Shown piece by piece: positions 10,081 to 19,834 of a DNA stretch of 64,000 nucleotides. Numbering within the stretch: the stretch's first letter is position 1; each line of letters opens with the position of its first letter. The notes below the pieces were generated by a model. It had not been told where the DNA came from. It saw nothing but the letters and a program-made list of their open reading frames with translations, and did no database searches. Made by a program: the position numbers and the translations under genes. The stretch comes from Branchipolynoe longqiensis. Taxonomy: Eukaryota; Annelida; Polychaeta; Phyllodocida; Polynoidae. Location of the stretch: NCBI GenBank assembly GCA_030323885.1, contig CM059193.1, positions 72,019,543 to 72,083,542 on the forward strand, in the 5' to 3' direction.

Positions 10081-11095
10081 GGCGTGTAGGTGGGGGGGGG
10101 GGGGTAGGATGGGGTGGGGGGAATCATCAATGTTGTATGTATGGGGTGACAAAGGTCGGATGGCGTGACAAGATGAGGGTGGAGAGGACACGGGCTGGTT
10201 GAAGTGTAGGGGCAAGGGTTGGGTGGGTGGGTGAAAGGGGGGGTGCAGACTTGAAATAGGGGTGGCGGAGGGGTGGAGGGAGGGGGAGGGTAGTGGAGGA
10301 GGGGGGAAAGGCTAATGAGCGGAGAGGAGAGGAGACGCGAGGAGAGGGGAGGAGAGGGGAGGGGAGGGGTGGCGGAGAGGAGAAGGGAGGGGAGTAGAGA
10401 TGAGGGGGAGGAGAAGAGAAGAGAGGAGAGGAGAGGAGAAGATAGGGAAGGGCAGGAACGACAGGGGGAGGGGACGTGGGGGGATGGGCAGCGGCAGGGC
10501 AGGGCGGGAGGGGAGTGGAGGAAGGGAGGGAAGGCTAACGTGAAGGTGAGCGGAGAGGAGAGGAGAAGCGAGGAGAGGGGCGGAGAGGGGAGGAGAGGGG
10601 AGGGGACGGGGAGGAGAGGGGAGGGGAGTACAGAGGAGGGGAGGAGAAGAGACGAGAGGAGAGGAGAGGGAGGAGAACAGAAGAGAGGGAAGGGTAGGTA
10701 CGACAGGGGGAGGGGATGTTGGGGGATGGGTAGGGTGGGGGGTGCGTAAGGAGGCAGGAGGAGCTGGAAGTGTAGCAGGGGAGAGGGACAGGGGGAGTTT
10801 GAAGGGATTGAGGGGGGCGGAAGGGTGAGGGGAGGAAAGGGAAGGAGGAGAAGGTGGAGGCAGGTGACGAGAGGGGACAGGAAGGTGAAGGTCGCAATGA
10901 AGGGGAGGAAGGGCAGGGGCATGGGGGTAGGGAGGGGGGAGGGAGAGGGGAGAGGAGGGTTGAGTGGGGGATGTACACCACAGGGAGGGAGTTGGGAGGT
11001 AAGAGTTGAACAGCCTGTCAGGGTGGATGACCCAAGTAGTGGCCAGGGGCGCGGGTGACAAGAGGTGAGTCGGTAGGGGGCGGGAGGGACATGCC
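10081..11095. repeat. Polypurine (plus strand) GGGGAGAGGAG repeat block
   Basis: Almost purely A/G on the plus strand. A higher-order unit of about 230 bp starting at GAGCGGAGAGGAGAGGAGA recurs near 10318 and 10549. The proline/serine/leucine-rich minus-strand frames are low-complexity by-products. Confidence 0.85.
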
Positions 11096-11164
11096 CCAAC
11101 AACTAAAGCTTGTTTATGGGGGTCCGTGATTATGGTTTATGATGTCCGGCCGGGAACTAGTGAG

Positions 11165-12145
11165 GACTGGAAGAAATAGGACACAGGCTGAGAGATGTTG
11201 GGTGGAGATTGGGGAGGGGGGAGAAGTAGAGAGGGAGAGAGATTGAAACAGAGAGGGGAGAGGGTGAGAGGGAGAGAGGGGAGAGAGAGGTGGAGAAGGA
11301 AAGAGGACACATGCTGAGAGAGGTTGGGTGGAGATTGGGGAGGGGGGAAGTAGAGAGGGAGAGAGATGGAAAGAGAGAGGGGAGAGGGAGAGAGGGAGAA
11401 AAGGGAGAGAGAGGTGGAGAAGGAAAGAGAGAGGAGAGAGGGAGAATAGGAGAGAAAGAAAGAGAGAGGAGTGAGGGGAGAGAAGGGAGAGAAGGGAGAG
11501 CGAGGTGGAGAAGGGAAGAGAGGGAAGAGAGGAGAGAGGAGAGAGGCAGAATATAAGAGAGAAGGAAAGAGAGAGGGGAGAGAGGAGAGAGGAGAGAGGA
11601 GAGGGGCAGAATAGAAGAGAGAAGGAAAGAGAGAGGGGAGAGAGGAGAGAGGGAGAATAGAAGAGAGAAGGAAAAAGAGAGGGGAGAGAGGAGAGAGGAG
11701 AGAGGGAGAATAGAAGAGAGAAGGAAAGAGAGACGGGATAGTGGAGAGAGGGAAGAGAGGGGAGAAGGGAAGAGAGGGAGAGGAGAGAGGGGGAATAGGG
11801 GACAGAAGGAAAGAGAGAGGAGAGAGGGGAGAGATGATAGAGAGGAGTGGAGAAGGGAAGAGAGAGAGTGAGAATAGGAGAGAGAAGGAAAGTGAGGGGA
11901 GAGGGGGGAGAAGGGAGAGAGGGGAGAGAGGGGAGAGACCGGAGAGACGGGAGAGAGGGGAGAGAGGGGAGAGAGGGGAGAGAGGTAGAATAGGAGAGAG
12001 AAGGAAGGAGAGGGGAGAGAGGGGAGAGAGAGGTGGAGAATGGAAGATAGAGGAGAGAGGTAGAATAGGAGAGAGAAGGAAAGAGAGAGATGGGGGAGAT
12101 TGGGGAAAGGGGACAGGTGAAGGGAGAGGCAGGGAAAGAGGTTGC
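11165..12145. repeat. Polypurine GAGAGAGGGAGAATAG repeat block
   Basis: Tandem (GA)-rich units, many containing AATAGGAGAGAGAAGGAAAG. A ~126-bp higher-order unit carrying CTGAGAGAnGTTGGGTGGAG occurs near 11188 and again near 11313. The block adjoins the preceding polypurine block with only ~70 bp of mixed sequence between. Confidence 0.85.
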
Positions 12146-12809
12146 TAAATTGCAACCAATGGTACTTCTTTTATTATTATGATTATTATTATTATCATTA
12201 TTATTAATATGAATAAGCAATGCTCAGGACCAACCCCCGCTAAATCTCGGAGAATTATTTATTTATTTATTTATCAACTCGAGTATATTATTAACCAATC
12301 GCTGTCATCCACCCTGCTTGCTGCATAGCGAAGTTCGACGAGCTATTTCCGTTTCCGTTTGCTGGATTTTGGTAGTATTCAAATGGCAGTCCCCATACGG
12401 CTGCTGGATTTTGGTGAATCCATTTTCTACCTCTATGAATACTGGTATTGTTTATGTATGTATATACACGTGTTAGTCCTAAGCCTCCCCCTTGGGGGGG
12501 GGTCGGTATTATTATTATTATTATTATTATCCACGGTAGATATAAACTTATACTCTAGGGCGTGAATGGCATCATCCGAGGCACACATTTCTGTTGTGCT
12601 TTTTTTTAAAGTACATTAGAATTAGAAAATGTTATATTGATCATTAAAAAAGAATAACTTTAATAAAAAAAAAACCTGTGTTCACTGTATTATCAATTGA
12701 TGAAAACCCTATGTAGTTACTGTCGCCGTCACTGACCTTAATTCCAGTGTTAATGGAACCCAGCTCGTATTATCAATTTCATTTATCTTACCAGAGTAAA
12801 ATGATCAAA
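12146..12809. other. No gene seen; several short microsatellites
   Basis: (ATT)n near 12172-12208, (ATTT)n near 12257-12274, a tandem GCTGGATTTTGGT pair at 12360 and 12401, (ATT)n near 12508-12530, and A/T runs. Otherwise unrecognised. Confidence 0.5.
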
Positions 12810-13289
12810 GATTCTCCTAAGATTCTCCTAAGTAAGTGCTTTTCTGCTCAAGGGGGAACCTCCCCTGAATGTATTGGGTGTCAGTCCCTGCTGACACTCA
12901 AACACATTTGACTAAGTTGCATTGATTTTTTGGCCCTGCGCCAACAATTCTACACTGCAGACAGTATGCATGACCATTTAACTAAAGTAAAACAAGAAAA
13001 CATTTTAGCCTTTTTGAGGGCAGCTGGACTGTACCACCTCATATAGTTTACTAAATAAATTCTATCAATTATTAATAAAACTTTTCTTTTTCTATGGGAA
13101 TTTGTTTCCCTTGACCACAAATATATGATTGTGAGCTTTCTAATTTAATGAGTCTATTGGCACATAATTGATTGTCTGCTTTTACATGTAAAAGAGATGG
13201 TTTGAACAAAAAACAAACATTTCTCGCCATGAATATGGCCTATGCTGCTGACACGGCGTAAAGCAACCACCAATCAATCAATCAATCAA
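12810..13289 (+). mobile_element. LINE-A 3' end, longer copy
   Basis: Contains the last ~70 codons of a non-LTR ORF (12831-13046), a 3' UTR, and a (CAAT)n tail ending near 13289. It matches the minus-strand copy at 4681-4995 through the UTR and tail. 5'-truncated. Confidence 0.85.
12831..13046 (+). pseudogene. Non-LTR retrotransposon C-terminal Cys/His motif remnant
   Basis: The frame reads SKCFSAQGGTSPECIGCQSL, then LTLKHI, a TGA, LSCIDFLALRQQFYT and later ENILAFLRAAGLYHLI before the TAG at 13044. The C-x2-C-x7-H-x4-C arrangement followed by DF..LRQ.FY is the usual C-terminal zinc-like motif of non-LTR polyproteins. The in-frame TGA between H and C marks it as decayed. Both copies end at the same ...LYHLI-stop, which fixes the family's natural stop codon. 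Confidence 0.8.
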
Positions 13290-13504
13290 CCTAAGTAAAT
13301 AATAAAAACACAGCACCCCCTCACAAAAAAACCCACAAAAATGAGAAAACAGACTTCCGCCCCCCACAAAACAAAACAAAACCCAGCTATGGCTCTTGCC
13401 AAAACTGGTTAACATGATTAGGCCATGACCAGATGGGAAACCAGGTTGATCACTTGGAGATCATCCCTCGGGAATCAGTGAGGGAGGGAGCAACCCAAGG
13501 CAGG

Positions 13505-13556
13505 GACCCCCTCCTCCTCCCCCTCCCCCTCCCCCTCCCCCTCCCCCTCCCCCCTT
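13505..13556. repeat. (CCCCTC)n microsatellite
   Basis: An uninterrupted run of about eight CCCCTC units. Confidence 0.95.
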
Positions 13557-13824
13557 TGCTACCCCATTGGACGCCCCATTGATTGTGTCCGGCCTGACAA
13601 CCCCGATTAGCCTGTAATCTGTTGCGCAATGTGTGAGGAGCAGCCATCCGTGACACAAGACGAAGGAGCAAAAGGACACGGACCGCTGACGATGTGATTA
13701 AGCCATGTGCCTTATGTGCAGGATCAATTACCCGAGTTGTGTGTGTGTGTGTGGGGGGGGGTTCTATTGGTGTAACAAATAAAGAAATTATAATATTGCA
13801 TGGTTATTGTACGTTGTTCATTGT

Positions 13825-14275
13825 TGTTCTTCGTCCTGACAAGATCTAAGGTAATATCAGGTACCGACTTGTGACAGTGCACACTTATGGCGACTTTATA
13901 GTCCTGCCCCCCTGGGAGAACAGGCTGCCAGCATAATGACCCAATATCCCACACAGTCACATTATCCTGATACTGAACTTATCAGTCCTTGTCCTGTCCT
14001 ATTAATGGTCAGCACCCGGCTAGGTAGTGTTTCGTTTGTTTGTTGTTGTTTTACATCCTAGCAACATCTAAGGTCATGTAAGGACTGCTACCGGCTTGTG
14101 ACAGTGCGCACTCATGGTGATTTTATAGTGCTGCCCCACTGGGAGACCAGGCCGCCAGCACTATGACCCGATATCCTACTCAGTCACATTATCCTGATAC
14201 TAAGCTAACCACTCTATTTCCTATCCTATTAATGTTGAGCACCAGGCTAGGTAGTGATAAGTACCAATTTTGTGG
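13825..14275 (-). mobile_element. Two adjacent SINE-1 copies in the same orientation
   Basis: 13825-14035 and 14036-14275 each show the SINE-1 body on the minus strand (as read on plus: ACCGACTTGTGACAGTGC, GCGACTTTATAG, CACATTATCCTGATACT, CTATTAATG, GGCTAGGTAGTG). The second begins with the tail TTTACATCCTAGCAACATCT. Neither retains a tRNA head. Confidence 0.85.
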
Positions 14276-14470
14276 TGTTCTCTGTGGCGGAATGGTTAGA
14301 GTGTCTGACTTTTTTCTAGGTCTGACTCCAAATCTGAAGGTCAGTGGTTCGATTCCCCATGCCCTCCACCTCTGCCAATTTGGATGTCCACCTCTGTGTA
14401 TAACTTACAGGGGCATCAAAGGCCAGTTGCTCTCTAGATACAAGATTCACCCCGTACTGCTGCAGTAGCC
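14276..14470 (+). mobile_element. SINE-2, 5' part with tRNA-like head
   Basis: GTGGCGGAATGGTTAGAGTG fits a tRNA A-box region and GTGGTTCGATTCCCC a B box, with a spacing lengthened by a duplicated TTTTTCTAGGTCTGACT segment. The body follows (CTCTGCCAATTTGGATGTCC) and breaks off after CCAGTTGCTCTC. It is a SINE head, not a tRNA gene. Confidence 0.8.
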
Positions 14471-14847
14471 ACAGGAGGGGTGCATCCCAACCCTATGTAA
14501 AAGCTGGCGAAAAAACGGGTCAAAGAATTGAGAGCCTAATTTCACAAACTAAGAAGCAACAATTATTCTTTACATCTGTTTTATTATTAGCCCGCTACTT
14601 TTGAGTTGAAAAATATAATATAATATCTAGTTTAATAAGATTTAAAAGTGAAATCGACGGCGTTCTGCGGCCGCCATCTTGTCTTTTTGCATTCTCTCCC
14701 ATTTCACCAAATCTGTGCCGATATAAGTAACCATTTGATACTGGAGCCACAGTTTCTAGTTCAGGTTCCATACTAAAGCTATTTTCGCCCGTATTTAGAC
14801 TACGTTGACGTTCACCCGTGTACTACAAGTACCGGGTGAATCTTTTA
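14471..14847. other. No gene seen; one YY1-like motif
   Basis: CGGCCGCCATCTTGTC at about 14668-14683 is a strong match to the YY1 consensus (reverse AAGATGGCGGC). Around it the sequence is unique and non-coding. Whether it is a promoter remnant cannot be told from sequence alone. Confidence 0.4.
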
Positions 14848-15003
14848 TCTAGTTGCTCTCATACCATGTCTATGTGTTGTGGGAGATTAAAAATCCCTTT
14901 GGTTGGTAACAGTGTAGACTCGGGCTTTCTATCGACAAACTGTCTCATGGTGAAAACAAGTCTATTCAGGCTTATCCATGATAGGCAGTATAAATCTTCA
15001 AGA
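14848..15003 (+). mobile_element. SINE-2, 3' part
   Basis: Matches 27806-27955 (AGTTGCTCTCATACCATGTC, TCGGGCTTTCTATCGACAAA, TTATCCATGATAGGCAGTAT). It ends at ATAAATCTTCAAG, and the 14-bp minisatellite starts within ten bases. Confidence 0.85.
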
Positions 15004-15007
15004 AAAA

Positions 15008-15868
15008 AGTTGGCAGGCAGCCACCGGCAGGCAGCCACCACAGGCAGCCATCGGCAGGCAGCCACCGGCATGCCGCCACCGGCAGGCAGCCACCGGCAGG
15101 CAGCCACCGGCAGGCAGCCACCGGCAGGCAGCCACCGGCAGGCAGCCACCGGCAGGCAGCCACCGGCAGGCCGCCACCGGCAGGCAGGCACCGGCAGGCC
15201 GCCACCGGCAGGCAGCCACTGGCAGGCAGCCACCGGCAGGCCGCCACTGGCAGGTCAGCCACCGGCAGGCCGCCACCGGCAGGCAGCCACCGGCAGGCCG
15301 CCACCGGCAGGCAGCCACCGGCAGGCAGCCACCGGCAGGCAGCCACCGGCAGGCAGCCACCGGCAGGCAGCCACCGGCAGGCAGCCACCGGCAGGCAGCC
15401 ACCGGCAGGCAGCCACCGGCAGGCAGCCACCGGCAGGCAGCCACCGGCAGGCCGCCACCGGCAGGTCAGCCACCGGCAGGCCGCCACCGGCAGGCAGCCA
15501 CCGGCAGGCAGTCACCGGCAGGCCGCCACCGGCAGGTCAGCCACTGGCAGGCCGCCACCGGCAGGCAGCCACCGGCAGGCCGCCACCGGCAGGCAGCCAC
15601 CGGCAGGCAGCCACCGGCAGGCAGCCACCGGCAGGCAGCCACCGGCAGGCAGCCACCGGCAGGCAGCCACCGGCAGGCAGCCACCGGCAGGCAGCCACCG
15701 GCAGGCCGCCACCGGCAGGCAGCCACCGGCAGGCAGCCACTGGCAGGCAGCCACCGGCAGGCAGCCACCGGCAGGCAGCCACCGGCAGGCAGCCACCGGC
15801 AGGCAGCCACCGGCAGGCAGCCACCGGCAGGCAGCCACCGGCAGGCAGCCACCGGCAGGCAGCCACCG
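15008..15868. repeat. 14-bp GC-rich minisatellite (GGCAGGCAGCCACC)
   Basis: About 61 tandem units with three main variants (GGCAGGCAGCCACC, GGCAGGCCGCCACC and a 15-bp GGCAGGTCAGCCACC). The unit contains no stop in any of the six frames, so long frames run through it on both strands; the encoded peptides are by-products. Confidence 0.95.
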
Positions 15869-15994
15869 ACCACCACCCTGAAACACCTTTTTCGTTAAAT
15901 TTCCTTCCCTTTAGTTTAAGAAAATATATTTGATTATAGAAATTCAATAACTGGAATCCTGGTGAAAATATCGACCCTGGTCGGTTAGGGAATG

Positions 15995-16442
15995 AACAAC
16001 GCCATAGTAGCTAGGTAGCTAAGTAGGTACGTTGCTAGGTAGGTAGCTGGGTAGGTTGTTAGGTAACTAGGTAGGTATGTTTTCATTAGGTAGCTAGGGA
16101 GATATGTAGGTAGGGTACTAAGTATGTAGGGAGGTTACCTGGTAGGTAGGTTGCTAGGTAGCCATGTAGGTAGGTTGGTAGATTGCTACATAGCTACGTA
16201 GCAAGGTAGGTTACAAGGTAGGTAGGTTGCTAGGTAGCTACGTAGGTATGCATATAGGTAATTATGTAGGTATGTAAGTATGTAGGTAGGTAGTTAGGTA
16301 GGTAGGGACGTAGCTAGCTAGGTAGTCATGTCCATAGGTTGCTAGGTAGCTAGCTAGATATGTCGGTTACTATCTATGTAGGTAGGTTGCTAGGTAGCTA
16401 GATGGGTAAGTAGGTAGGTTGCTAGGAAACTAGGTAGATAGG
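15995..16442. repeat. Degenerate GTAG-based repeat
   Basis: Irregular tandem GTAG/GCTAG motifs (TAGGTAGGTTGCTAGGTAGC recurs many times). Confidence 0.9.
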
Positions 16443-17930
16443 TGCTGGCAGTCGACACAGCTCCATCAATTATGGATTGCCTTCAACTCTGGGCTCAGAC
16501 AGAATCATAAAGTCCCGCTCCTCCAGTGCTTGGTACCCAACCCCCGCGCCCCCTGGTGGGAAAATCCCCATTGTATTCCATCCTAGTCACCCAGCCGGGC
16601 AGCTCAGATACTCACTAACCACACAGAGCTGTGCGCGCAAATAAAATACTGTTATATCTAGATTGTACAGGCATGGATGTCATCACTTTGAAATTGGGAT
16701 CCCTTTCTGTAATTTTTAGTTTTGGGTCACTTTTGTAAGTTTTGAATTTGCTTTCGAAACTCATCTGCACCTATTATTGAAAGTGTGGAAAAGCGAGCTG
16801 CCTATTAACAACATATATACACATAGATATGTTCTCCGTCCATATGCTGCATCTGTCGCAATCAGGATCCACATACAAATAATAAAGTAAAATTCACCAC
16901 GAGAGATTTTAATACATGCAATGACACTTACTGGCAATCTGGCATGCAGTTTTAGAAGAAGAAAAAACAATTACACTAAAGAAGAGAATTAGAGTACAGT
17001 TCCGTTAATACCCTAGGTCATCGCACCAGTTTAACCAAATCGACTTTTGGACTTTCTAATTGTTATAATGTTTGACGTAGTTCCCTTATAATTCCTGATG
17101 GCGGCTGCGCGGCTCCTCCAGTGTCAGCCGCCACATGCGCCATCGGCCCATGCTGGCTAGGCGCGTGCCATATTCTTGTCTTTACTGCAATTAACTCTTG
17201 GTTCAAGTATTATTAAGCGGCTCTCTCCCTCTATTGTTTTGGTTACTCTACCCGAGTCCCAGTTCTGGCTGCGCCTGTCTCCACGCAGGAGACCGGCCTG
17301 ACTCTGGAACTGGCCTGCTGGCCTAAGCCTGCCCCATGTTATCCTAAAGTTATCCCCGAGAGAGCCCGAGATTGATTCCCATCCCCTGAGTTATGTTAAA
17401 CTTACTCCGGTACAGCAGTCCTGATATTATTCTTTGTCCACCCAGATACTTAGAGAAGTTGACTTAGTTTCGATTAGATGAATAAGAGGAATGATTCGTA
17501 ATGGTAAGGAACAGCACTGAACTCCAATTCACATTTATTAGTGAACAATCGGGTTTATTATCAGCCAGATATCACATGTAAGACATCATCATTAAACGCC
17601 ATTTATCCATATCAAGTACCAAACTTCATCTCTCTAATATAATCAAGTTACATTAGCACTTTCACCCATCAACTACATGAATAAATATGCAATATGTTGG
17701 AGTGAGTAACGACGCGTCCGCATGGTCTGAGCCCTGAGATCGAACCTCTTCCTATTGCCAAGAATGCCGCTGCTGTCACCATGGGGCATCTCATAGCAAC
17801 AGGAGTCAACAGCGGCATCTCCCGCGCATGTGTGGCTCCCTATGGCCTATTTAGGCGGTGGCTCGGAATCTAGAACTCATGGCCCTTCCCAGTCTGCCAG
17901 GAACCACACTCGGGTGCAGGCTCACCCACT
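16443..17930. other. No gene seen; ~1.5 kb mostly unique DNA
   Basis: Includes a GC-richer patch at 17095-17170 and a small inverted repeat (ATGCCGCTG / CAGCGGCAT) around 17763-17817. I recognise no coding region or mobile element. Confidence 0.5.
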
Positions 17931-17931
17931 T

Positions 17932-17932
17932 C

Positions 17933-17963
<31 letters not shown>

Positions 17964-17966
17964 TAT
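17932..17966. repeat. (TA)n microsatellite
   Basis: Alternating TA with one ACAT interruption. Confidence 0.95.
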
Positions 17967-17974
17967 TCATCTTG

Positions 17975-18216
17975 GTTATGAAATTATAAAATCGATAGTT
18001 GTCACTACCTAGCCTGGCGCTCGGCATTACTAGGATACAACAAGGACTGGTTAGCTCAGTTTCATGATAATGTGACTGTGTGCGATAGCGGGTCATGGTG
18101 CCAGTGACCTGATCTCCCAGTGGGGCAGCATTATAAAGTCGCCATGAGTGCGCACTGTCACAAGTCAGTACCCATCCTGATATGACCTTAGATGTTGCCA
18201 GGATGTAAAACCCAAA
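17975..18216 (+). mobile_element. SINE-1 copy without head
   Basis: From AAATTATAAAATCGATAGTTG through GGCATTACTAGGATAC and GCAGCATTATAAAGTCGCC to TAGATGTTGCCAGGATGTAA. Confidence 0.85.
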
Positions 18217-18439
18217 CAATGTAATCCACCAATGGATGTTGATTCATGGTTGCGGCTTTTGATTGTTGTTCCGTGATTCATTGTTTCCAACCCCACCTCT
18301 CTTCTCCTCCACAACATCCTGGCCACACCCTCGTTGTTAGAATAATTAAAAACGCGCGCGTAACCCGAGGGGGGGGGGGTACTCCCCTCCCCGGCATCCC
18401 CGGCATCCCCTGGACCCCCTCCCTCTGACCAGGTGTCGC

Positions 18440-18620
18440 TTATTGTTAGATCGCTGTCCCGACCTCACAGGGGGCGCCACGCGTAGGTCCGGCTCGACCA
18501 ATCAAATCGCGGGAAGACGCAGGTGCCTGAGTGGGACCACTGACCTCAGCGGAAGTAAACGAGAAACAGAGGTCAGTTGCCCATGGCGAAGACTGTGAGG
18601 CGTGGCTATATTTAGAAGCG
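18440..18620 (+). promoter_or_regulatory. Possible promoter-like patch (CCAAT, ETS and TATA-like motifs)
   Basis: In ~180 bp of GC-rich DNA: ACCAATCAAATCGCGGGA (CCAAT box next to a CGCGGGA element), GCGGAAGTA (good ETS core) and TATATTTAG near 18608-18616. A SINE starts immediately after. No downstream gene is visible, so this could be a promoter remnant or chance. Confidence 0.3.
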
Positions 18621-18624
18621 AGCA

Positions 18625-18830
18625 GTTATCCAGGCCGAATGAGTTAGAACGTCCGCCTGCCGTGTTGGTAGATCGTGGGTTCGAATCCTGTTCGAGTCAA
18701 ACCAATGACTTAAAGATTGATACTTGTCGCTTCCTAGGCACACGCTCGGCATTACTAGGATAGGGCACGGAGCAGTGGAATGAGGAAGACCAGTCGTCTG
18801 CGACTGAAATTTCCACTGCTTAAACAACTA
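18625..18830 (+). mobile_element. SINE-1B copy with tRNA-like head
   Basis: Head GGCCGAATGAGTTAGAACGT and a good B box, GGGTTCGAATCC, followed by GAGTCAAACCAATGACTT and the short SINE-1 middle. It then ends with GTGGAATGAGGAAGACCAGT and GAAATTTCCACTGCTTAA instead of the usual SINE-1 3' part. Confidence 0.8.
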
Positions 18831-19022
18831 ATGTACCCAAACAAAATCTCACAGACAAACACAACTAGAATGTATTTGTGTTTTTGTTTTAGTTTTAGCT
18901 TTGTTTTTGTGGGTCAATTTTTAACAGTTTTGGGCGTGTTTTTTTTGTTTAGTTTTTTTATTTACGGGGGGAATTGGGAGTTCTGTCTAAAAGGGAAAAC
19001 AATCGGTAATAAGATGACTAAA

Positions 19023-19262
19023 GTAAAGCTTGTTTTATTTAACGATGTAGATCTAGATCACATTGATTTTTGTATCATTGACTATTGGACGTCAAACATA
19101 TGGTCATTCTGACTTATTTCTTTTGAGGAAACCCTCTGTCGCCACATAGGCTACCCTTTTTGATAAGCAGCAAAGGGTCTTTTATTTACACTTTCCCACA
19201 GACAGGACAGCACATACCACAACCTTTGATGAAACAATTGTGGAGCACTGATTGACTAGCCT
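19023..19262 (+). mobile_element. SINE-4 copy (mollusc-type conserved core)
   Basis: TTGTTTTATTTAACGATG, CATTGATTTTTGTATCATTG, CTATTGGACGTCAAACATA, GAGGAAACCCTCTG and CCCACAGACAGGACAGCACA, then TGTGGAGCACTG. A second copy is at 44530-44765. I recall this core as widespread in molluscan genomes; that is memory, not a search. Confidence 0.7.
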
Positions 19263-19610
19263 TTTACAATGAAACATAAAAATAAAGTCAAGAAATTAGT
19301 TCCTATCAATTTCCAAATCAATAGTGGTGCATAACAAATGCTTAAATGAATTTCCAAGACTACTTACGATATGATTTAGATTTATTTTTGAAATTGTCGC
19401 AAAATTAAGAGCTTGGTTAAATAATCCCCACGACGGACTCCACTTGCCTAGAATAATTGACTCTATTGATTTGCGAAGCCGAAAATCTCGTTATATTCAG
19501 ATGTCTTTGTTTGGTAATTCAAATAAAGAAAACTGTTTACCTGGATAAGTTGTTTTAATGTTTGTGATTACACTCATGCATGGAGGGCATTTACTAATAT
19601 ACACAGGGTA
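19263..19610. other. No gene seen
   Basis: AT-rich unique DNA. Confidence 0.5.
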
Positions 19611-19830
19611 GGTTCACCAACCATAGAGCACGTAGCTTGTGCATGATCCTGGTCATGGGACCAGTGTCATAGAGGTGATGCATACAATGGGAACATTGTG
19701 ACTAGAGCAGAATTCGAACCACACTTCTTGCCATTATTGGGCTAGTATCTCATCCATTACACTACGTGGGCTCCCTGATACAATCACCCTGTCCACGCTT
19801 ACATGTCGATGTGACCCCCTGCCTGAGAGG
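19611..19830 (-). mobile_element. SINE-3 copy
   Basis: On the minus strand it holds a tRNA-like segment (as read on plus: AGAATTCGAACCACACTTCT, then CATCCATTACACTACGTGGG) inside a longer conserved body with GGTAGGTTCACCAACCATAG at one side and CTGCCTGAGAGGTCTG at the other. Confidence 0.75.
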
Positions 19831-19834
19831 TCTG

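Noticed and set aside
9957..12220. Long Pro/Ser/Leu-rich minus-strand and Arg/Glu/Gly-rich plus-strand frames
   Set aside because: By-products of polypurine repeats.
18628..18695. tRNA genes (also at 7149, 14280, 24505, 27657, 36028, 45780, 52120)
   Set aside because: A- and B-box-like motifs are present, but each is attached to a conserved SINE body and has degraded cloverleaf arms and, in several, abnormal box spacing.
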